Below are positions 43,599 to 54,537 of a stretch of DNA of 62,723 bases, one piece after another. The notes below the pieces were generated by a model that saw only the letters and a program-made list of their open reading frames with translations, did not search any database and was not told the DNA's origin. A program made the translations under genes and the position numbers. This DNA comes from Thermincola carboxydiphila (lineage in GTDB: Bacteria > Bacillota > Thermincolia > Thermincolales > UBA2595), in the NCBI GenBank assembly GCA_016841325.1, contig JAENZJ010000022.1, positions 1 to 62,723 of the forward strand, written 5' to 3'. Each line of letters begins with the position of its first letter. The first letter of the stretch is position 1.

Positions 43599-46500
43599 TT
43601 ATTTTACCAGCAGATTATACAGTACCTGGGCCATCTGGGCCCGGGTAGTTGTATCTGCCGGGCTGAGCATGTTGTCACTGCCGCTGACGATACCGCTCTT
43701 AACAAGGGCAGACATGGCTTCATTTGCCCAGGAAGCCACACTGTCAGCATCGCTGAAGGCACCAAGCTCTTTATCAGTTATGACTGGCGGAAGTTCATCA
43801 ATCAACTGCAGCGCATTGTATAGTAAGACGAACATTTCCTGCCTGGTGATTTCTTTGTCAGGGGCAAACATGTTGTTACCCACACCATTGGTAATCCCCA
43901 GGTTTTTGGCTGCAGCCAGATAATTGGTATAGTAGGTATTACCGGCATCGGCAAAGTTGCCGGCGTTATCAGTGTTGTCATTTGCACCACTCGCAGGGTC
44001 AATCTGATAAGCATTCATCAAAAGTACCATAAACTGGCCTCTGGTAAGCCGCATATCCGGACTGTAGATGCCGTCCCCGGTGCCTGAGGTAACCCCACGC
44101 GCAGCAATAAAGTCCACTGCATCTTTGTACCAGGCATCAGCCCTAACATCACTGAAGGTAACCGGATTGTGTCCGATAACGAAGTTGGAGAAATGCGGGG
44201 TTTTGAATATCACCGCTCCGGCTGCGGCATCAAAACGTCCCCTCACTGTTTTCAGATTTCCGTCATCGCCAAGATAGTAAATTACAACTGCATTGAGGTT
44301 TTCTCCCTGTTTCAGTATGTAGGGTATTCTGACTGTGGCATGGCCGCCGCCAAAGTGGGAAACCTGCACATCTCCATTCTTCACACCAAGATCATAGACT
44401 GGCCTTCCGGCGACCTTTGCCCGGTCTTTTTCGGAAAGGGTTGTTTCATCGATGATACCTGCAGAGACAATGATATTATCTCCGCCTGCCGCACCTGATA
44501 TGGTATCAATAGCCTTGCCGTCAAAGGTGACGGAAACAAATGGAGAAGTAATCCCAAAGCCTGCATCTGATTTTGCGGTAACCTTTTCAAGCCCGGCCCG
44601 TGGGATAGTCACCTCAAGTTTCCGGGTATCAGCCGGAGTATTGACAGAAACTTCGATGACATCTCCTTTGGCTGTTCCGTTTTCGGCATCAGCCTCATCA
44701 AGCAGGGCATCCACAACCGCAGTGGAAATGTTTGCCGCTGCCACTCCCGAGGAAGTCGTAGCAGAAACTTCAGTTGACGTTGTTGTGATATCATCTGTTT
44801 TTTCAGTTGTGACTTCGATAACTGGCGGAGTATAGCTGCTGCCGCCACCGTTGCTGCTTCCCGGCAGTTCCTTGACCATTATGGCAAATTCCGCCGTATC
44901 ACTTTCAGCTCCGCTGGTTAAGGTGGCTGTCAAAGTCACTTCAGCATCACCGCTGCCATATGCCGGTCTGGTTACCGTGCCGTCAGTGACTATAACAGTT
45001 TCATTATCAGAAGCCCAACTGATAATACACCCGGCACCGTCAGGTATCGCTGTGACCAGGTTCAGGTCAGCTGTCACATTATTTAAATCAGTGTTGGTCC
45101 CCTTAATCAGGTCAGCTGTCAGTGCCGCCTTGTCGGATGCTACCTTATCGGCATCAGTAACAGGAGCAATATATTCCGGAATGTCTATCTTTAAAGCTGT
45201 ACTAATGTTGCCCGCAGCATCCTTCACCTGAATATAAATATCCTTCGCCCCGGCAGTTATCCCGGTAACCATGATAGTCTGTTCCGATGTATCACACTCA
45301 ACACCTGGTCCACCGGTGTCTGTCACCGGCTCTCCGGCACCATCCGCAACCACTGTGTAATAATATTGTCCTGCTTCATTTGAGGTGAATTTGACAGCAG
45401 CTTCTGTATCACTGATACGATTTACTTCTCCGGCAGTTATTTCAGGTGGTGTCATGTCTGTGGCAACAGTAAAGTAAATGGTATAAACCTTAGTGGTACC
45501 GTCCTGTGCTGTTACCGTCACTGTCGTTGTTCCGGGCAGGCTCTCAGCCGGTGTCACCACTGCGGCAGCTTTTCCGGTATCATATACTGTGGCGGCTACC
45601 GTTGGAACAGCAGTTGTTCCCAGGGGCAGTTCTACATTATATGTCTCTGTATCCGGAGAAAAACCTGCTACAGTTGTACCATTCACAGTGAGGTCACTTA
45701 AGGTGGCATCACTGCTCATCCCTACAAATGGGATAAAGTTTACATTATCACTTACCTTATTCCCCAATCCTTCAGGGTTTAATGCTGCATGGTACGGGCC
45801 GGAGGGGTCCCCCCAATCGTTATAGGCAGCATCTATCACTGTTAACGAGACATTATTGACCCCAAAACCGGTATTGGAGGCTATAATGTTGCTGTTGTCT
45901 TTACTTCCGCCAATTATGGGGTTTGACGTTCCCGAAATATAAATGCCTGTCTGGTTTCCGTTGAGTGTAGATTGAGTAATATTTGGGCTTGCATTGCTGA
46001 TATTGATTCCGCTTAATTCTGCTGCAATTACCTGAACACTGTCAATAGCCGCATCTCCGGTATCTGCTATGGTAATCCCGTTTCTGGCGCTTTGCTCAAT
46101 AGTGGAGTCTGCAATAGTTAAAACGCCGCCATCGTTTTTGACAATACTGTCTCCATACCAATTATGAGAATACGTTTCCCTAAGCCCGCCGAATTTCACA
46201 TCGGTATACACGATATCTGCAGTCCCACCACTTGAAACAATAATTCCGCGCCAATCTCCCCTGGCTGGGGCTGTACTATCACTGATATTTTCCCCAATAC
46301 TGTTATCCCGCCAGGAAGTAAGGGTTACCCTGTTATCTTCGCTTCCGGTTATAATCAGGTTACCGCCATTTCCAACTGTAATATTGCCCCCAGACCTCAG
46401 CTTAACAACACAGCCCTGGGATATGGTTAAATTTTTATAAATATTTATGTTATCTCCAATATAATATGTATTGGTACTGTTAAGTACCGTATCCCTGTCT

Positions 46501-49500
46501 ATGGTACCGGCACCGATCTCAATGGCCCCGTTTGCCATGATACAACCGGCAACCGGTGTCCCCGATACCTGCGGATGCAGGTATATCGCACCTTTGGTAT
46601 TGTTGCTGAAGGCTGCACTGTCAATACCCGGAAGCATCCCGCTGTAATCTGCGGAAGCATCCACTCTGATCCCGTAATTGCCATTGTCTGCAAAAGTACC
46701 CCCACTGATTACAGCTGGACTGTCTTTGATATAAATGCCGTCACTTCCTGAATTACTGATCCCCGTATCAGTGATTAAAACATCAGCTGCATCAATAATC
46801 TTTACACCAAAAACACGGTTATGGCTTAACTCACTGTTGCTGATTGTAAGGTTTCCGGCACCGGTTTTGTAAACGGGAGAGTCATAACTGGACCAACCGC
46901 CCCAGGTCCCACCGCCGTATTTTAACACACAGTAATCAAGGATTCCGGCAGCGTTATTAGCAAATGTTATCCTTGACCACCCGCCTGCCGCAGGAGATGC
47001 AGCATCCCCGTCACCGTTAGTATCACCGCCGATAGTATCATCACGGTAATCCGTAAAATATATCTGGCTCTCTGCGGTCCCCCGGGCATCTAAGGTGCCG
47101 TTGATATCTATCTTTTTTGCGCCGTTAATTTTAACAATTACCCCCGGATCAATGGTCAGTTTTATATTTGCATCAACAAGAATGTCTGTGTTAATTACAT
47201 AGGGGAATATGGAGGCCCAGGTAGTGTCACTGTTTATTGTGCCTTGAGTTACCCAAATCCCGGTAACTCCTGTATTATCAGAAGCAACATTAGTGCCGGA
47301 GGCAATGCCGGCCGCGCCGATACTCCCACTGCCATTTGTCCCAAACACGTTTCCTGAAACCACACCTGGAAGTACAGTACCTTCCAAATACAATCCGTAC
47401 TGCACATTATCATTCAGGGTATTGCCGCTGATATTGGGACTGCTGTTTTTGCTGTAAATGCCCTGTGACCCGTTATCCTTTACGATATTGTTGGTCAGGT
47501 TGATGATTCCTGTCGCATTCTCTACAAAAATGCCATGAAGACGACTGTAACTCACCTCACTGTTGCTGATCGTGAGGTTTCCGGCACCGGTTTTGTAGAC
47601 GGGGGAGTTATAGAAATTCCAACCGCCCCAACCTGCACCGCCGTATTTTAACACACAATAATCAAGTATTCCGGTGCCATTATTGCCAAATGTTATCCTT
47701 GACCATGCTCCCGCTGCAGGAGATGTGCTATCCCCGTCACCGTTAGTGTCACCGCCGATGGTATCATCCCGGTAATCTGTAAAATATATTTTGTTCCCGG
47801 TCGTCCCCTGGGCATTCAATGTGCCGTTAACATCTATCTTTTTTGCGCCGTTAATTTTAACAATTACCCCCGGATCAATGGTCAGTTTTATATTTGCATC
47901 AACAAGAATGTCTGTGTTAATTACATAGGGGAATATGGAGGCCCAGGTAGTGTCACTGTTTATTGTGCCTTGAGTTACCCAAATCCCGGTAACTCCTGTA
48001 TTATCAGAAGCAACATTAGTGCCGGAGGCAATGCCGGCCGCGCCGATACTCCCACTGCCATTTGTCCCAAACACGTTTCCTGAAACCACACCTGGAAGTA
48101 CAGTACCTTCCAAATACAATCCGTACTGCACATTATCATTCAGGGTATTGCCGCTGATATTGGGACTGCTGTTTTTGCTGTAAATGCCCTGTGACCCGTT
48201 ATCCTTTACGATATTGTTGGTCAGGTTGATGATTCCTGTCGCATTCTCTACAAAAATGCCATGAAGACGACTGTAACTCACCTCACTGTTGCTGATCGTG
48301 AGGTTTCCGGCACCGGTTTTGTAGACGGGGGAGTTATAGAAATTCCAACCGCCCCAACCTGCACCGCCGTATTTTAACACACAATAATCAAGTATTCCGG
48401 TGCCATTATTGCCAAATGTTATCCTTGACCATGCTCCCGCTGCAGGAGATGTGCTATCCCCGTCACCGTTAGTGTCACCGCCGATGGTATCATCCCGGTA
48501 ATCTGTAAAATATATTTTGTTCCCGGTCGTCCCCTGGGCATTCAATGTGCCGTAAACATCTATCTTTATGGCGCCGTTAATTTTAACAATTACGCCTGGT
48601 TCAATTGTCAGGGTAACACCGCTTGACACCGCCATATCTCCATTAACCACATATATATTGCCGGCACTCCAGGTGGTATCCGCTGAGATGGTCCCCGATA
48701 CGCTTACAACTGTCAGCTCTTCCTCCAGCACAGTTACACTAAATTCTGCTGTATCGCTCTCAGTTCCGCTGCTTATGGAAGCAGTCAGGGTTACTGTGGC
48801 ATCACCGCTGCCGTATGCCGGTCTGGTTACCGTGCCGTCAGTCGCTATAACAGCTGCATTATCAGATGCCCAGCTGATAGTACAGCCTTCCCCGTCAGGT
48901 ATCGCAGTAACCAAGTTCAAGTCTGTGGTGACACCGGTTAAATCCGTGTTGGCCGCTTTAATCATTTCCTCTGTCAGTGCCGCCTTGTCTGCTGCGACCT
49001 TCTGGGCGTCCGTCTTGGCCATATACATACTGATATTGTCAAAATATACCTCGCTGAGGTCAAGGTTGCCCCCTGTCAGGTTTATATGAGTTGCATCATC
49101 AGTGGTATACATGGGGATACCTGTACCGGCCTTGACACCGTCAATATAGACGTCATAGGTCTTGCTGCCCATATCATGTACCATGGTCACATGATACCAG
49201 TTTCCCAGTGTATAAGTACCTAATTCTGTCTTACTGCTGTCACTGCCGTTTCGAAGTGCAGTAATCTTACTGTCATCATCAAATAAAACTGCCGAAACTT
49301 TGATACCCCCGCCGTCCGGATTGTTTTTATATAAACCTATCCGGCCGGGCCAGCTGCCGGCCACCGGTTTTACATAAGCATCAATCACCAGTGCGCCTTG
49401 GGTATATACCTCAGGCAAGGCGACAATATGCTCAGAGGCCCAGTTATATTGGCTCTCCAGTCTGAATACCTTAGTGACATTGCCATCATAACCGGTGGTG

Positions 49501-49727
49501 GAAATGACCTTTTGTTCAGCCGCGGCCGTACCGGTATATTTTACTGTAAAAGAAGTCGGATAGGTATTTTCCGCATAGGTTTCAAAATTTTCTTCAAAAA
49601 ATACCGTTCCCTCCGCCGGCGGGATCTCTGCCCAAGCATTAACAGCTATGCTGAGTACCGCCAGGGTTGTTATAATGAATACAACCTTTTTGAAAGCGAT
49701 CTTATTGATTACAACGCCTCTTTTCAT
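43599..49727 (-). CDS. giant SLH-anchored surface protein with beta-helix repeats
   Basis: A 2042-aa exported protein. The signal peptide (KKVVFIITTLAVLSIAVNAWA) is followed by a LamG-like domain (about residues 30-245), an atrophied Ig-like domain (KAALTEEMIK...GSGDATVTL), and long right-handed beta-helix repeats (about 340-1350) with GIYSKNSSPNISGN-type rungs. Then come a cadherin-like domain (SSDATLSDLTVNG...), a fibronectin-like domain and a second Ig-like domain. A pre-SLH domain ends FVIGHNPV, and three SLH repeats close the protein. SLH repeats bind pyruvylated wall polymer. The ATG at 49725-49727 has GGGGGA upstream. It lies 22 bp after the other SLH gene. Confidence 0.9.
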   Translation of the reverse strand: MKRGVVINKIAFKKVVFIITTLAVLSIAVNAWAEIPPAEGTVFFEENFETYAENTYPTSFTVKYTGTAAAEQKVISTTGYDGNVTKVFRLESQYNWASEHIVALPEVYTQGALVIDAYVKPVAGSWPGRIGLYKNNPDGGGIKVSAVLFDDDSKITALRNGSDSSKTELGTYTLGNWYHVTMVHDMGSKTYDVYIDGVKAGTGIPMYTTDDATHINLTGGNLDLSEVYFDNISMYMAKTDAQKVAADKAALTEEMIKAANTDLTGVTTDLNLVTAIPDGEGCTISWASDNAAVIATDGTVTRPAYGSGDATVTLTASISSGTESDTAEFSVTVLEEELTVVSVSGTISADTTWSAGNIYVVNGDMAVSSGVTLTIEPGVIVKINGAIKIDVYGTLNAQGTTGNKIYFTDYRDDTIGGDTNGDGDSTSPAAGAWSRITFGNNGTGILDYCVLKYGGAGWGGWNFYNSPVYKTGAGNLTISNSEVSYSRLHGIFVENATGIINLTNNIVKDNGSQGIYSKNSSPNISGNTLNDNVQYGLYLEGTVLPGVVSGNVFGTNGSGSIGAAGIASGTNVASDNTGVTGIWVTQGTINSDTTWASIFPYVINTDILVDANIKLTIDPGVIVKINGAKKIDVNGTLNAQGTTGNKIYFTDYRDDTIGGDTNGDGDSTSPAAGAWSRITFGNNGTGILDYCVLKYGGAGWGGWNFYNSPVYKTGAGNLTISNSEVSYSRLHGIFVENATGIINLTNNIVKDNGSQGIYSKNSSPNISGNTLNDNVQYGLYLEGTVLPGVVSGNVFGTNGSGSIGAAGIASGTNVASDNTGVTGIWVTQGTINSDTTWASIFPYVINTDILVDANIKLTIDPGVIVKINGAKKIDINGTLDARGTAESQIYFTDYRDDTIGGDTNGDGDAASPAAGGWSRITFANNAAGILDYCVLKYGGGTWGGWSSYDSPVYKTGAGNLTISNSELSHNRVFGVKIIDAADVLITDTGISNSGSDGIYIKDSPAVISGGTFADNGNYGIRVDASADYSGMLPGIDSAAFSNNTKGAIYLHPQVSGTPVAGCIMANGAIEIGAGTIDRDTVLNSTNTYYIGDNINIYKNLTISQGCVVKLRSGGNITVGNGGNLIITGSEDNRVTLTSWRDNSIGENISDSTAPARGDWRGIIVSSGGTADIVYTDVKFGGLRETYSHNWYGDSIVKNDGGVLTIADSTIEQSARNGITIADTGDAAIDSVQVIAAELSGINISNASPNITQSTLNGNQTGIYISGTSNPIIGGSKDNSNIIASNTGFGVNNVSLTVIDAAYNDWGDPSGPYHAALNPEGLGNKVSDNVNFIPFVGMSSDATLSDLTVNGTTVAGFSPDTETYNVELPLGTTAVPTVAATVYDTGKAAAVVTPAESLPGTTTVTVTAQDGTTKVYTIYFTVATDMTPPEITAGEVNRISDTEAAVKFTSNEAGQYYYTVVADGAGEPVTDTGGPGVECDTSEQTIMVTGITAGAKDIYIQVKDAAGNISTALKIDIPEYIAPVTDADKVASDKAALTADLIKGTNTDLNNVTADLNLVTAIPDGAGCIISWASDNETVIVTDGTVTRPAYGSGDAEVTLTATLTSGAESDTAEFAIMVKELPGSSNGGGSSYTPPVIEVTTEKTDDITTTSTEVSATTSSGVAAANISTAVVDALLDEADAENGTAKGDVIEVSVNTPADTRKLEVTIPRAGLEKVTAKSDAGFGITSPFVSVTFDGKAIDTISGAAGGDNIIVSAGIIDETTLSEKDRAKVAGRPVYDLGVKNGDVQVSHFGGGHATVRIPYILKQGENLNAVVIYYLGDDGNLKTVRGRFDAAAGAVIFKTPHFSNFVIGHNPVTFSDVRADAWYKDAVDFIAARGVTSGTGDGIYSPDMRLTRGQFMVLLMNAYQIDPASGANDNTDNAGNFADAGNTYYTNYLAAAKNLGITNGVGNNMFAPDKEITRQEMFVLLYNALQLIDELPPVITDKELGAFSDADSVASWANEAMSALVKSGIVSGSDNMLSPADTTTRAQMAQVLYNLLVK
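47119..48570 (-). repeat. two tandem 726-bp repeats inside the SLH beta-helix gene
   Basis: Units 47119-47844 and 47845-48570 align at a constant 726-bp offset, are an exact multiple of 3 (242 aa) and look nearly identical by eye. A third, diverged unit lies at 46400-47118. In-frame gain or loss of units would change the length of the beta-helix. Confidence 0.85.
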
Positions 49728-49749
49728 TTTTTTATAATCCCCCTTCAAC

Positions 49750-52700
49750 CTATTTCGCCAGCAGGTTATACAGCACCTGGGCCATCTGGGCCCTGGTGGT
49801 GGTTTCCTCGGGACTGAGCATGTTGTCACTTCCGCTGACTATACCGCCCTTGACAAAGGCAGACATGGCTTCATTGGCCCAAGCAGCCACGCTGTCAGCA
49901 TCACTAAAAGTGCTAAGCTGTTTATCAGTTATAGCTGCCGGGAGCTCATCAATTAACTGCAGCGCATTGTATAGTAAAACGAACATTTCCTGTCTGGTGA
50001 TTTCTTTATCAGGGGCGAACCTATTGTTGCCCACACCGTTGGCAATCCCCAGGCTTTTGGCTGCAGCCAGATAATCGGTATAGAAGGTATTGCCGGCATC
50101 AGCAAAGTTGCCGGTGTTATCATTGTCGCCAGTAATGTCACTGTTCTCGGTGGAATCAGCTAAACCAGTGGCAGGAGCAATCCCGTAAGCATTCATCAGA
50201 AGTACCATAAACTGGCCTCTGGTAAGCCGTATCTCCGGGCCATATTTGCCGTCTCCGGTACCTGAAGTAATCCCGCGCGCAGTAATAAAATCCACCGCAT
50301 CTTTGTACCAGGCATCACCACTGACATCTGAGAAGGAAACCGGATTGTGGCCGATAACGAAGTTGGAGAAATGAGATGTCTTGAATACTACCACACCGGA
50401 AGCCGCATCAAAGCGCCCTCTGACAACCTTCAGGTTTCCGTCATCACTAAGATAATAGATGATAACTGCATTGGGGTTTTCCCCCTGCTTCAGTGTATAT
50501 GGTATCTGTACTGTGGCATGGCCGCCGCCAAAATGGGAGACCTGTACATCTCCGTTCTTGACACTCAGGTCATAGACAGGCCTTCCGGCGACCTTGGCCC
50601 GGTCTTTTTCCGAGAGGGTTGTTTCGTCAATGATTCCGGCGGAAACGGTGATATTACCACCCTCTGCGGCATCTGAAATTGTCTCAATAGCTTTATTGTC
50701 AAAGGTAATGGATAAAAGCGGAGAGCTAATCCCAAACCCGGCATCAGTTTCCCGGGCTACCCTCTCCAACTGAGGCTGACCGATTTCGGCATTCATCTTA
50801 TTGATATCAGTTGAAGGCTTGATTACCACTGCAATGGTATCCCCTTTAGAAACAGCACCCTCATCTGATGCTTTTTTGATTAAGGCGTCAACAATGGCAG
50901 GTGATATCTCAACAGTTACCTCGCCTCCGGAGGCAGCTTTGTTTATCTCTGTTTTGGTGGTGGTTATGTTATCAGTTGTTTCAGTGGTTACCTTTACCGG
51001 AACCGGAGCGCTGCCGCCCCCGCCTGATGAGGGTGGTGTATACGGAGCTCCCTTTAAAACGGGATAACCATCAGATGTTGTGATCCGCCAAGGGTCACTG
51101 CTGCTGTAATAATCAGGTCCAGCACCTCCGCTGACATACCATTTCCAGCCGCTGCCGTAGAAGGTCTTGGTCTTTAACTGCTCTGCCGCCGCACCGGAAT
51201 ACAGGTCCGGGACATCACTTTCGGATATTATGTCAGTGGCGTTCACCTTGCCTCCCACTGCTTTGGTAACATTTTCATTGGTTTCATAATAGTTCTGTGT
51301 CAGGAAGGTGTTATAAATCACACCTGTGATGCCGCCGGCATAGGCATCCCCTTCATGATTGTTTACTGCAGTAACATCGGCTGCTGTGCTGTAAGTATAA
51401 TTAAGGGTCACTTCACCTGCCGCACCGACAATACCGCCGGCCGTAATCCCGATACACATGGTGCCGGTCTTGGGGGCGCTGTTGCTGGCACTGTATACAT
51501 TACTTCTGTTATAGCTGTTCTCAATGGTTATATTTGGGGTGGTGAAGTTGGTAAAGGTGGTTGAACCAACCAGTCCTCCGGTGAGGGTTGTTCCGGCTAC
51601 AGCTGATACCGTCTTGTCTGTTCCCGTATTGGCGCTGGTCCTGATAATCAGACCGGCATCTTGGCCGTCACCGCAGTCAAGATGGCCGGCAATGCCGCCC
51701 GCATAGGCACGGAGGGTTGGGATGTTGTTAATTGAAGTGATATTGGCATCATTTTCGCAGTTCTCGATTATGGATGCCCTGGAATATCCATTGATATATC
51801 CTGCGATGCCGCCGGCATAGGCATATTCATTCCCCTCGCTGACACCGGGATCATCATTACTCGTCACTACATTATCGGCAATTTCCAGTTCCACATCACC
51901 GGTATTGGTACAGCCATAAACAGTTGAGTTTGATGCGGCATAACCTACGGTACCACCGGCATAAGCCGACTGCCCTTCAGCCATTTTGGTGACATCAGCA
52001 ATTATAGCCACCTCATTCCGGCAGTCCTGAATTTCTCCCTCCCACATAGTGGCGGCGATTCCGCCGATATATACCGGGTAGTACTGCTGAGGGAAGATTT
52101 CCAGGCTGCCTTCACCTGTCACGGTACAGTTTTCAACCACTTTATCAAAGTATTTCATTTTACTGAGGGAACCGGCAATACCGCCAACTGCAGGTGCTTT
52201 GATTTTTTCGCCGGCGCCAATGATAACTTCGCAGTTCTTAACAGAAGACATGCATTGTCCCACTACGCCCCCGGCGTATTTGTCCCAGCCGTCAGTAATG
52301 ATACTGCCACCTGAAAATACAACAGAACAGTTGTCTATTTCGCCGAAATAGGAACCTCCGGCTATGCCTCCCGTGCTGCCATTGGGACAATCAGTAACAA
52401 TATCGCCAGCAAAGGTTACACTGCAGTTTCTGATGATGCCATCATCTATTGTCCCGACTATGGCGCCAACCTTGGCAGACCCATAATTTTCAGTGTTTAT
52501 GCCGTTTATAATGACATTTAAATCCTCTACCAGGGACTCTTCACCTGTTATCCGGGCAAAAAGGCCTGCCTGTATGTGGTCGGCCCCCGTATTTGCGTAT
52601 TCTATGTAAAGATTATCAATGGTATGGCCATTACCCAGGTATTTGCCTCTGAATTCGTCATCATCAGTTGACTGGTCACCATCCACGATGCCGCCAATGG

Positions 52701-53430
52701 GATTCCAGCCCCCGGCAAAGTCAACAGCCAGGTCTATGTCTGCAGTCTGGATAAAGTTCAGGTCCAGGTGGTCATTTATGTGGGCCAGTTGTTTCCCGTT
52801 GGTAACATGGTAATATATCTCTCCATCAATGTCCGTGTACTCTGTAAATCCGCCCTCATCATCTGACAAACCACAGTCAGGAAGAAGGCAGGTATCTATT
52901 TTAACCCATACCGTATTTGTCCCGTCATCTGTATATGTATAATACCCGGATTTTGTGGTCGGTTCAGTCCGGCTGCCTGCGCTGCCGTCTTTTATTTCTT
53001 CTTCTACCTGGATATAAGTGTTTGCCGTGATTGCACCGTCTATAGTAATCGTCCCGCTGCTATATGCCTTAGCGCCTATGCCGTAAGCAGCGTCAGTTGC
53101 ATTTACATTGCCGCCGATATTGGCAGTACCTTCGAAAGCAGCTGTTACTGCGGTGTAACGGCCCTGCACATCGCCGGTGACAGTTATTGCTCCGTTATTG
53201 ACGGTTACTCCGCCGCCATCTGATGACGTAACATTACCACCTATTTCAATAGAGGAATATTCGCCCACAATGGCGCCATGGCCTGATGTTACCACATCAC
53301 CCGCCACTGTAATTGACCCGCTGCTCTGGGACAGTAACCCATTAGAACAGATGCTGAAAACAGTGCTTGAGCAAATAGATAATATGATAAAACATTCCGC
53401 AGTACGGCAAGGTTGGGAAATAAAAGACAT
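49750..53430 (-). CDS. SLH surface protein with GLUG-type repeats, 5' end cut by IS remnant
   Basis: The open frame encodes 1226 aa, but native sequence seems to begin at about 53335 (LSQSSGSITVAGDV). The first 30 codons come from an ISLre2-like insertion, so the original promoter and signal peptide are lost. The body has short beta repeats (GSITVAGDV), then GLUG-like repeats with GGIAGY and GGIVGAAG (about residues 230-750). The same pre-SLH domain as the 2042-aa protein (ending FVIGHNPVSF) and three SLH repeats follow. The stop is TAG, with a TAA five codons later. Without a signal peptide the product is unlikely to reach the surface. Confidence 0.8.
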   Translation of the reverse strand: MSFISQPCRTAECFIILSICSSTVFSICSNGLLSQSSGSITVAGDVVTSGHGAIVGEYSSIEIGGNVTSSDGGGVTVNNGAITVTGDVQGRYTAVTAAFEGTANIGGNVNATDAAYGIGAKAYSSGTITIDGAITANTYIQVEEEIKDGSAGSRTEPTTKSGYYTYTDDGTNTVWVKIDTCLLPDCGLSDDEGGFTEYTDIDGEIYYHVTNGKQLAHINDHLDLNFIQTADIDLAVDFAGGWNPIGGIVDGDQSTDDDEFRGKYLGNGHTIDNLYIEYANTGADHIQAGLFARITGEESLVEDLNVIINGINTENYGSAKVGAIVGTIDDGIIRNCSVTFAGDIVTDCPNGSTGGIAGGSYFGEIDNCSVVFSGGSIITDGWDKYAGGVVGQCMSSVKNCEVIIGAGEKIKAPAVGGIAGSLSKMKYFDKVVENCTVTGEGSLEIFPQQYYPVYIGGIAATMWEGEIQDCRNEVAIIADVTKMAEGQSAYAGGTVGYAASNSTVYGCTNTGDVELEIADNVVTSNDDPGVSEGNEYAYAGGIAGYINGYSRASIIENCENDANITSINNIPTLRAYAGGIAGHLDCGDGQDAGLIIRTSANTGTDKTVSAVAGTTLTGGLVGSTTFTNFTTPNITIENSYNRSNVYSASNSAPKTGTMCIGITAGGIVGAAGEVTLNYTYSTAADVTAVNNHEGDAYAGGITGVIYNTFLTQNYYETNENVTKAVGGKVNATDIISESDVPDLYSGAAAEQLKTKTFYGSGWKWYVSGGAGPDYYSSSDPWRITTSDGYPVLKGAPYTPPSSGGGGSAPVPVKVTTETTDNITTTKTEINKAASGGEVTVEISPAIVDALIKKASDEGAVSKGDTIAVVIKPSTDINKMNAEIGQPQLERVARETDAGFGISSPLLSITFDNKAIETISDAAEGGNITVSAGIIDETTLSEKDRAKVAGRPVYDLSVKNGDVQVSHFGGGHATVQIPYTLKQGENPNAVIIYYLSDDGNLKVVRGRFDAASGVVVFKTSHFSNFVIGHNPVSFSDVSGDAWYKDAVDFITARGITSGTGDGKYGPEIRLTRGQFMVLLMNAYGIAPATGLADSTENSDITGDNDNTGNFADAGNTFYTDYLAAAKSLGIANGVGNNRFAPDKEITRQEMFVLLYNALQLIDELPAAITDKQLSTFSDADSVAAWANEAMSAFVKGGIVSGSDNMLSPEETTTRAQMAQVLYNLLAK

Positions 53431-54030
53431 ACATGAACGAACGAAGGAAACTATTTTGGGACAAATAAGGTATAAGCGCAGGTATTACAAGAGACGAACA
53501 GCTACTGGTCAATATATTTACAGCTATTTGCTTGATGAAATACTAGGGATAGAAAAAGGGAAGAACTTGTCCCCGCATTTAGCAGAGATGGCAGCAAGTT
53601 TGGCTGCAGAGAATTCATATCGTAATTCAGCAAGGTTTCTAAAAGAAATGTTAAATGTAAGTTTAAGTCATGAGAGCATCCGTCAGGAAGTTTAAGCTAT
53701 AGGAGAACATATAGCAAGGTGGGATGAGGAAACCGGGCTTGACGGTATGGGAGATAAAGAAGTGCCGTTATTGGTGATAGAAGTAGATGGATGTGGTGTA
53801 AAACGGCAACGTAGGAATAAACTTAAGAAGAGCAGAAAAGAAGATAAAATTTTTGAGTTAAAGACAGCGGTGATTTATGAAGGCTAGGAAGAGAAATCGC
53901 GTGAAGAATATAAATTAAAGAATCCGACATACTTTGTTCATGGTGGCGGGGCAAAAGAATTTTGGGCAGCATTAGAGAGGCATCTGGGTCGTATATACAG
54001 TCTTGAAGGGGGTGTCTATGCCTGGTAAAC
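53338..54030 (+). mobile_element. ISLre2-family transposase remnant (UPF0236)
   Basis: The plus strand reads EQMLKTVLEQIDNMI, KRRYYKRRTATGQYIYSYLLDEILG and LSPHLAEMAASLAAE, the N-terminal part of ISLre2/UPF0236 transposases. Later pieces (VIEVDGCGVKRQRR, LKNPTYFVHGGG) follow after stops at 53693, at a TAG near 53886 and near 54024. The insertion cut the 5' end of the SLH gene at 49750. The C-terminal catalytic part is missing, so it is inactive. Confidence 0.8.
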
Positions 54031-54228
54031 AGGGTCCTTCTTCATAAGAGCGGGAAATGTCAAGGTTAATCAGTCGCCTGACACTAGACTGGTTATCTAA
54101 GTTTTTTATCCTAATCCCCACACCGGATGTGATAAGATTGTTTGGGTAACTTCCACAGAACGTTGGTTTTTAATATATCTGAGACATGTATGGCTGTTTG
54201 CGTAGATTTTTCATTGTGTTCGAGGCGT

Positions 54229-54357
54229 AGTCCAACTTAACTAATCCCTTGATAGAGCACCGGGCGGAGGCCACGGATGGCCGGAGCCGCCATTGAGCCA
54301 TGGAAGGCGAATTGGCGGGAATCCGTTGCGATATCAATGAAGGAGTTTAGTTGGACA
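54229..54357. repeat. palindromic repeat element A
   Basis: A GC-rich core (about 54272-54325) is about 90 percent identical, in inverted orientation, to the core of the large palindrome at 59650-59913. It is flanked by an inverted repeat, GTCCAACTTAACT and AGTTTAGTTGGAC. It is not coding and may be a REP-like or miniature mobile element. The rest of 54031-54537 has no gene. Confidence 0.6.
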
Positions 54358-54537
54358 GATGAGAACACTGAAAACATCGGAGCAAATTGCCATACATGGC
54401 GGCAGAAATAGAGAAATTAACATTGAAGGATAAGTTACCCAAATTATCTTGACAGCATCGGTTCTAAAGCATCTGTTTATATTCTAACTGAATTATAGTA
54501 TAATAATAGTAGAATACTTTGATTGGAGGATATCAAT

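Noticed and set aside
47119-48570. CRISPR-like array
   Set aside because: The repeats are 726 bp, in frame and coding; there are no short repeats with unique spacers anywhere in the window.
53177-53695. A plus-strand 172-codon gene
   Set aside because: Its first 55 codons are antisense to the SLH gene and only the rest is transposase sequence, so it is a chimera produced by the IS insertion.
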